This document shows, in pieces, positions 4,993-7,489 of a stretch of 7,489 nt of DNA (positions within the stretch are counted from its first letter, which is position 1; each line of letters opens with the position of its first letter). Source of the stretch: an uncultured Lachnospiraceae bacterium (lineage in GTDB: Bacteria; Bacillota; Clostridia; Lachnospirales; Lachnospiraceae); assembly GCA_902783095.1 (NCBI GenBank), contig CACZPX010000145.1:1-7489 (forward strand). Reading direction: 5' to 3'. The notes under the pieces are model-generated. The model worked only from the letters and a program-made list of their open reading frames with translations. It was not told the DNA's origin and did no database searches. Position numbers and translations under genes: made by a program.

Positions 4993-7489
4993 TTAGAACG
5001 GTCTTTCCGCATCGGGATCATCCAGCGACACATAGAAGTTGTAGCTGTCGTATTCCTTCGGATCGTTCTTGAGCTGCTCCAGTTCCTCGTACATGTCGGA
5101 ACCAAGGAAGTACTTGGCGGGAGCATAAGGCTCCTTGCCCTCGGCGATGGCGTCCAGGCCCGCCTTGACCTTCTCGGGCAGCGCCGGGATCTCGTGGATA
5201 CGCACGCCGCAGGCGTCGTAGATGGCGTTGAGCACCGCGCAGTGGCCGGAAGCCTGGAAGGCCTCGGAAGAGCCGGAGGCGCCGAACGGGCCGTCTTCGA
5301 TCGTAACAGGCATATGGATGACGTTGATGTTGTCGGGGATATCCTTGATAAACCCGATGCCGGCACCCGCCATGTTGCCGTGCTTCTTCACGTCCTGATA
5401 GTTTTCCTTAAGCGCAAAGCCGATGCCGTGCGCGATGCCGCTGTAGGCCTGGCCGTTGACGGCGTCGATGTTGCCGACCGTACCGATCATGTCCACGCAG
5501 GTAAAGCCGATGCAGGTCGTCTTGCCGGTCTTGGTATCCACCTCGACCTCCGCCATATTCAGGCAGTAGGTGAAGGCAGGCGTAGGATCGCCGACGCCGG
5601 TATTGGGATTCAGACGGGTCAGTCCGGGCGTCGTGGTCGTCTCGTAACGGCCGCGGTATCTGGTAGGGATGCCCTCCGCCACCATCTCGTCATAGGTGCG
5701 GAACGTGCCGTCTTCCCTGCGCATCGCGTCGACCAGCTTCTTGGCTGCCACGCGGGTCGCCTGGCCGGTCATGTAGAACGAACGGCTGGCGCCGGCCATG
5801 CCGGAGTCCGGGCAGAGCTTGGTGTCGTTCTGGATCAGGTGGATGTTCTCAGGCGTGGTGGTGATACCCTGCTCTCTGAGCGCTTCCAGCGTGACCATAA
5901 CGGAACCGACCGTGCCGCCCTGACCCATGTTGTGCCAGGTATTGTAGTTGCGGAAGCGGCCGTCCGGCAGAAGCTCCAGATCCGCCTCGGCGGAGTCCGC
6001 CGTACCTTCCGTCACGTTAAAGCCGCCCCATGCAAGGCCTACGCCGCGGCGCTTTTCGGGCGTATCCTCTTTCTTGGCGCGTTCCACCGCCTCGTAGTAG
6101 AGGGGCTTCATGGTATCCATCATCTTCTCCATCGGATACTGACGGAACGGATAGCTGTTGATATTGGTCTCGCCCGGACGCGCGATATTCTTGTAGCGGA
6201 ACTCGAACGGATCCATGCCCAGCTTCTCCGCCATCATATCCATCAGCGGCTCGGACAGCGTATAGGCCTGCGGCGAACCATAGGAGCGGTAAGCCGTACC
6301 GAAGGCGTGGTTGGTATTCGCCACGCGCACAAGGCCGGCCACGTTGGGCACGTTGTAGGGCCAGAACGTAAAGCGGGCAGGCTTGGTCATCACGTCGTCG
6401 CCGCCCCAGCTGTATGCGCCGTGGTCCATGCCGATATCAAACTCCGCCGCAAGGATCCTTCCGTCCTTATCGCAGGCCAGACGTCCGTTGGAGTTGGACG
6501 GGCATCTCTTGCCGGAGAAATGCTGATGTTCTTCATAGGTCATGGACATCGAAACGGGGTGCTTCGTGACCATGGCAGCCGCCGCGACAAGCGCGATATC
6601 GCCGGCGTTGGTGGACCAGCCGAAGCTCGCGCCGGTGTAGTTCATGATGATGCGGTATTTGTTCTTGGGGATACCAAGGGAGCCGCCGATACGGCCGATC
6701 GACGAATAGGTGCACTGCGACTTGCAGTGGATCGTCATGACGTCGTCCTCGTCAAAGTAGGCCTGCGCGACGCAGCCTTCGATGGAGAGGTGCGGCTCAC
6801 GCGACGAGAAGAAGCTTCCCTCCACGACGTAAGGCGCATTGTCGATCATCTCGCGCACCTTTTCCGCGTCTTCCATGCCGACGCCCTTCAATACGGGCTG
6901 TTCGCAGAAGATGTTGGGGGTATCCTCGTGGATGCGCATCGCATCCGGCATGACCGCCTCCAGATAGGTCGGATACGCCGGCAGCGGCTCGATCTCGACC
7001 TTGACCAGTTTCGCCGCCTCGCGGGCAGTCAGATCGTCATAGGCGACCACCAGGGCCACCACGTCGCCCCAGCGGAAGATCTTCTCGTCCTGCAGGATCT
7101 TGCGGGAAGGGGTCAGGACCGTGCTTCTCTCGTGGAACTGGCCTTCCGCCATGATGTTGGTGCCGCCGGCCTCGATGATATCCTTTGCCAGGATGACCTT
7201 GTAGACGCCTTCCACCTTTTCAGCTTCTTCGATGTTGACTTTCAGAAGCTTGGCATGATGGGCGACGCGGGGCTGCACGACGCGGCAGTACAGGGTGCCG
7301 TCGGGCATCTTCAGGGCCTGATCATCACCGTAGTCGGCCAGACCGGTGACCTTGGCCAGACCGTCGGGACGGGGGATGGGCTTGCCCAGATATTCGCCGT
7401 CTTCGGGATTCTTGAAAGTGATGTCCTCGATGGTACACTCGCCGCGAACCACCTTGGCAGCCAGCATCACGGCGTCTACGATCTGCTTG
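4993..7489 (-). CDS. mop: Mop-type molybdopterin-dependent aldehyde oxidoreductase, N-terminus cut by window edge
   Basis: A xanthine-oxidase-family enzyme that oxidises aldehydes to carboxylates with a Mo-molybdopterin centre and two [2Fe-2S] clusters. The frame is open to the edge and begins KQIVDAVMLAAKVV, the usual C-terminal helix of the [2Fe-2S] domain after CRCTGY, so the small and large subunits are fused as in Desulfovibrio gigas MOP. Counting from the GTG at 7470: Mo-domain opening GKPIPRPDGLAKVTG (29-43), MPT-contact region GASFGWS (280-286), YRSYGSPQ (394-401), MGQGG (515-519), AGASRS (559-564) and GPFGASGSSEAF (727-738). E736 matches the catalytic Glu (E869 of D. gigas). The whole body aligns collinearly with MOP as I recall it, plus about 50 extra C-terminal residues (775-825). 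About 140 residues are missing on the right. It ends with TAA. No membrane segment or export signal is visible in this part. Confidence 0.9.
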   Translation of the reverse strand, partial: KQIVDAVMLAAKVVRGECTIEDITFKNPEDGEYLGKPIPRPDGLAKVTGLADYGDDQALKMPDGTLYCRVVQPRVAHHAKLLKVNIEEAEKVEGVYKVILAKDIIEAGGTNIMAEGQFHERSTVLTPSRKILQDEKIFRWGDVVALVVAYDDLTAREAAKLVKVEIEPLPAYPTYLEAVMPDAMRIHEDTPNIFCEQPVLKGVGMEDAEKVREMIDNAPYVVEGSFFSSREPHLSIEGCVAQAYFDEDDVMTIHCKSQCTYSSIGRIGGSLGIPKNKYRIIMNYTGASFGWSTNAGDIALVAAAAMVTKHPVSMSMTYEEHQHFSGKRCPSNSNGRLACDKDGRILAAEFDIGMDHGAYSWGGDDVMTKPARFTFWPYNVPNVAGLVRVANTNHAFGTAYRSYGSPQAYTLSEPLMDMMAEKLGMDPFEFRYKNIARPGETNINSYPFRQYPMEKMMDTMKPLYYEAVERAKKEDTPEKRRGVGLAWGGFNVTEGTADSAEADLELLPDGRFRNYNTWHNMGQGGTVGSVMVTLEALREQGITTTPENIHLIQNDTKLCPDSGMAGASRSFYMTGQATRVAAKKLVDAMRREDGTFRTYDEMVAEGIPTRYRGRYETTTTPGLTRLNPNTGVGDPTPAFTYCLNMAEVEVDTKTGKTTCIGFTCVDMIGTVGNIDAVNGQAYSGIAHGIGFALKENYQDVKKHGNMAGAGIGFIKDIPDNINVIHMPVTIEDGPFGASGSSEAFQASGHCAVLNAIYDACGVRIHEIPALPEKVKAGLDAIAEGKEPYAPAKYFLGSDMYEELEQLKNDPKEYDSYNFYVSLDDPDAERPF

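Noticed and set aside
4993..7470. GTG at 7470 as the true start of the aldehyde oxidoreductase
   Set aside because: The frame is open to the window edge and the residues before the GTG (KQIVDA) match the [2Fe-2S] domain end, so the GTG is an internal Val.

Overview
The window carries one dense gene cluster, all on the minus strand, so it reads right to left. The high GC, tight spacing, AGGAGG-type ribosome binding sites, use of TTG and GTG starts and a GGGGACGGT-type palindromic repeat suggest an anaerobic, fairly GC-rich Firmicute of the Clostridia. This is an inference from style; no taxonomic marker gene is present.

From 7489 down to 335 lies an operon-like run. (1) A Mop-type molybdopterin aldehyde oxidoreductase, cut by the right edge and still showing the last residues of a fused [2Fe-2S] domain. 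(2) A 749-residue iron-sulfur flavoprotein with an N-terminal Fe-S domain, an FAD-binding fold, a dicluster ferredoxin segment and two HdrD-like CCG domains. (3) A 64-residue four-cysteine protein. (4) A SAM-dependent methyltransferase. (5) An AMP-forming CoA-ligase-like protein without its usual N-terminus. (6) A NifX-like protein with a His/Cys tail. From memory this is the set that accompanies the Mop gene in Desulfovibrio vulgaris (families named after DVU_1553, 1556, 1557 and the neighbouring flavoprotein), and their roles are not established. Likely logic: the oxidoreductase converts an aldehyde to a carboxylate, the Fe-S flavoprotein takes the electrons, and the small proteins either mature the Mo enzyme or handle its product.

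The most unusual spot is 1674-1793. The methyltransferase and the ligase are in the same reading frame, separated only by a TAG. The ligase-like reading continues up to that TAG with no ATG, GTG or TTG before a GTG at 1673, which lies inside conserved sequence. This looks like a gene fusion or deletion with an amber codon at the joint.

From 334 to 46 there is no gene. It holds a REP-like palindrome (241-330), an intrinsic terminator (178-213) closing the cluster, and a near-consensus promoter (105-132). That promoter drives the next gene, whose first 15 codons (45 to 1) match the start of pyruvate:ferredoxin/flavodoxin oxidoreductase.
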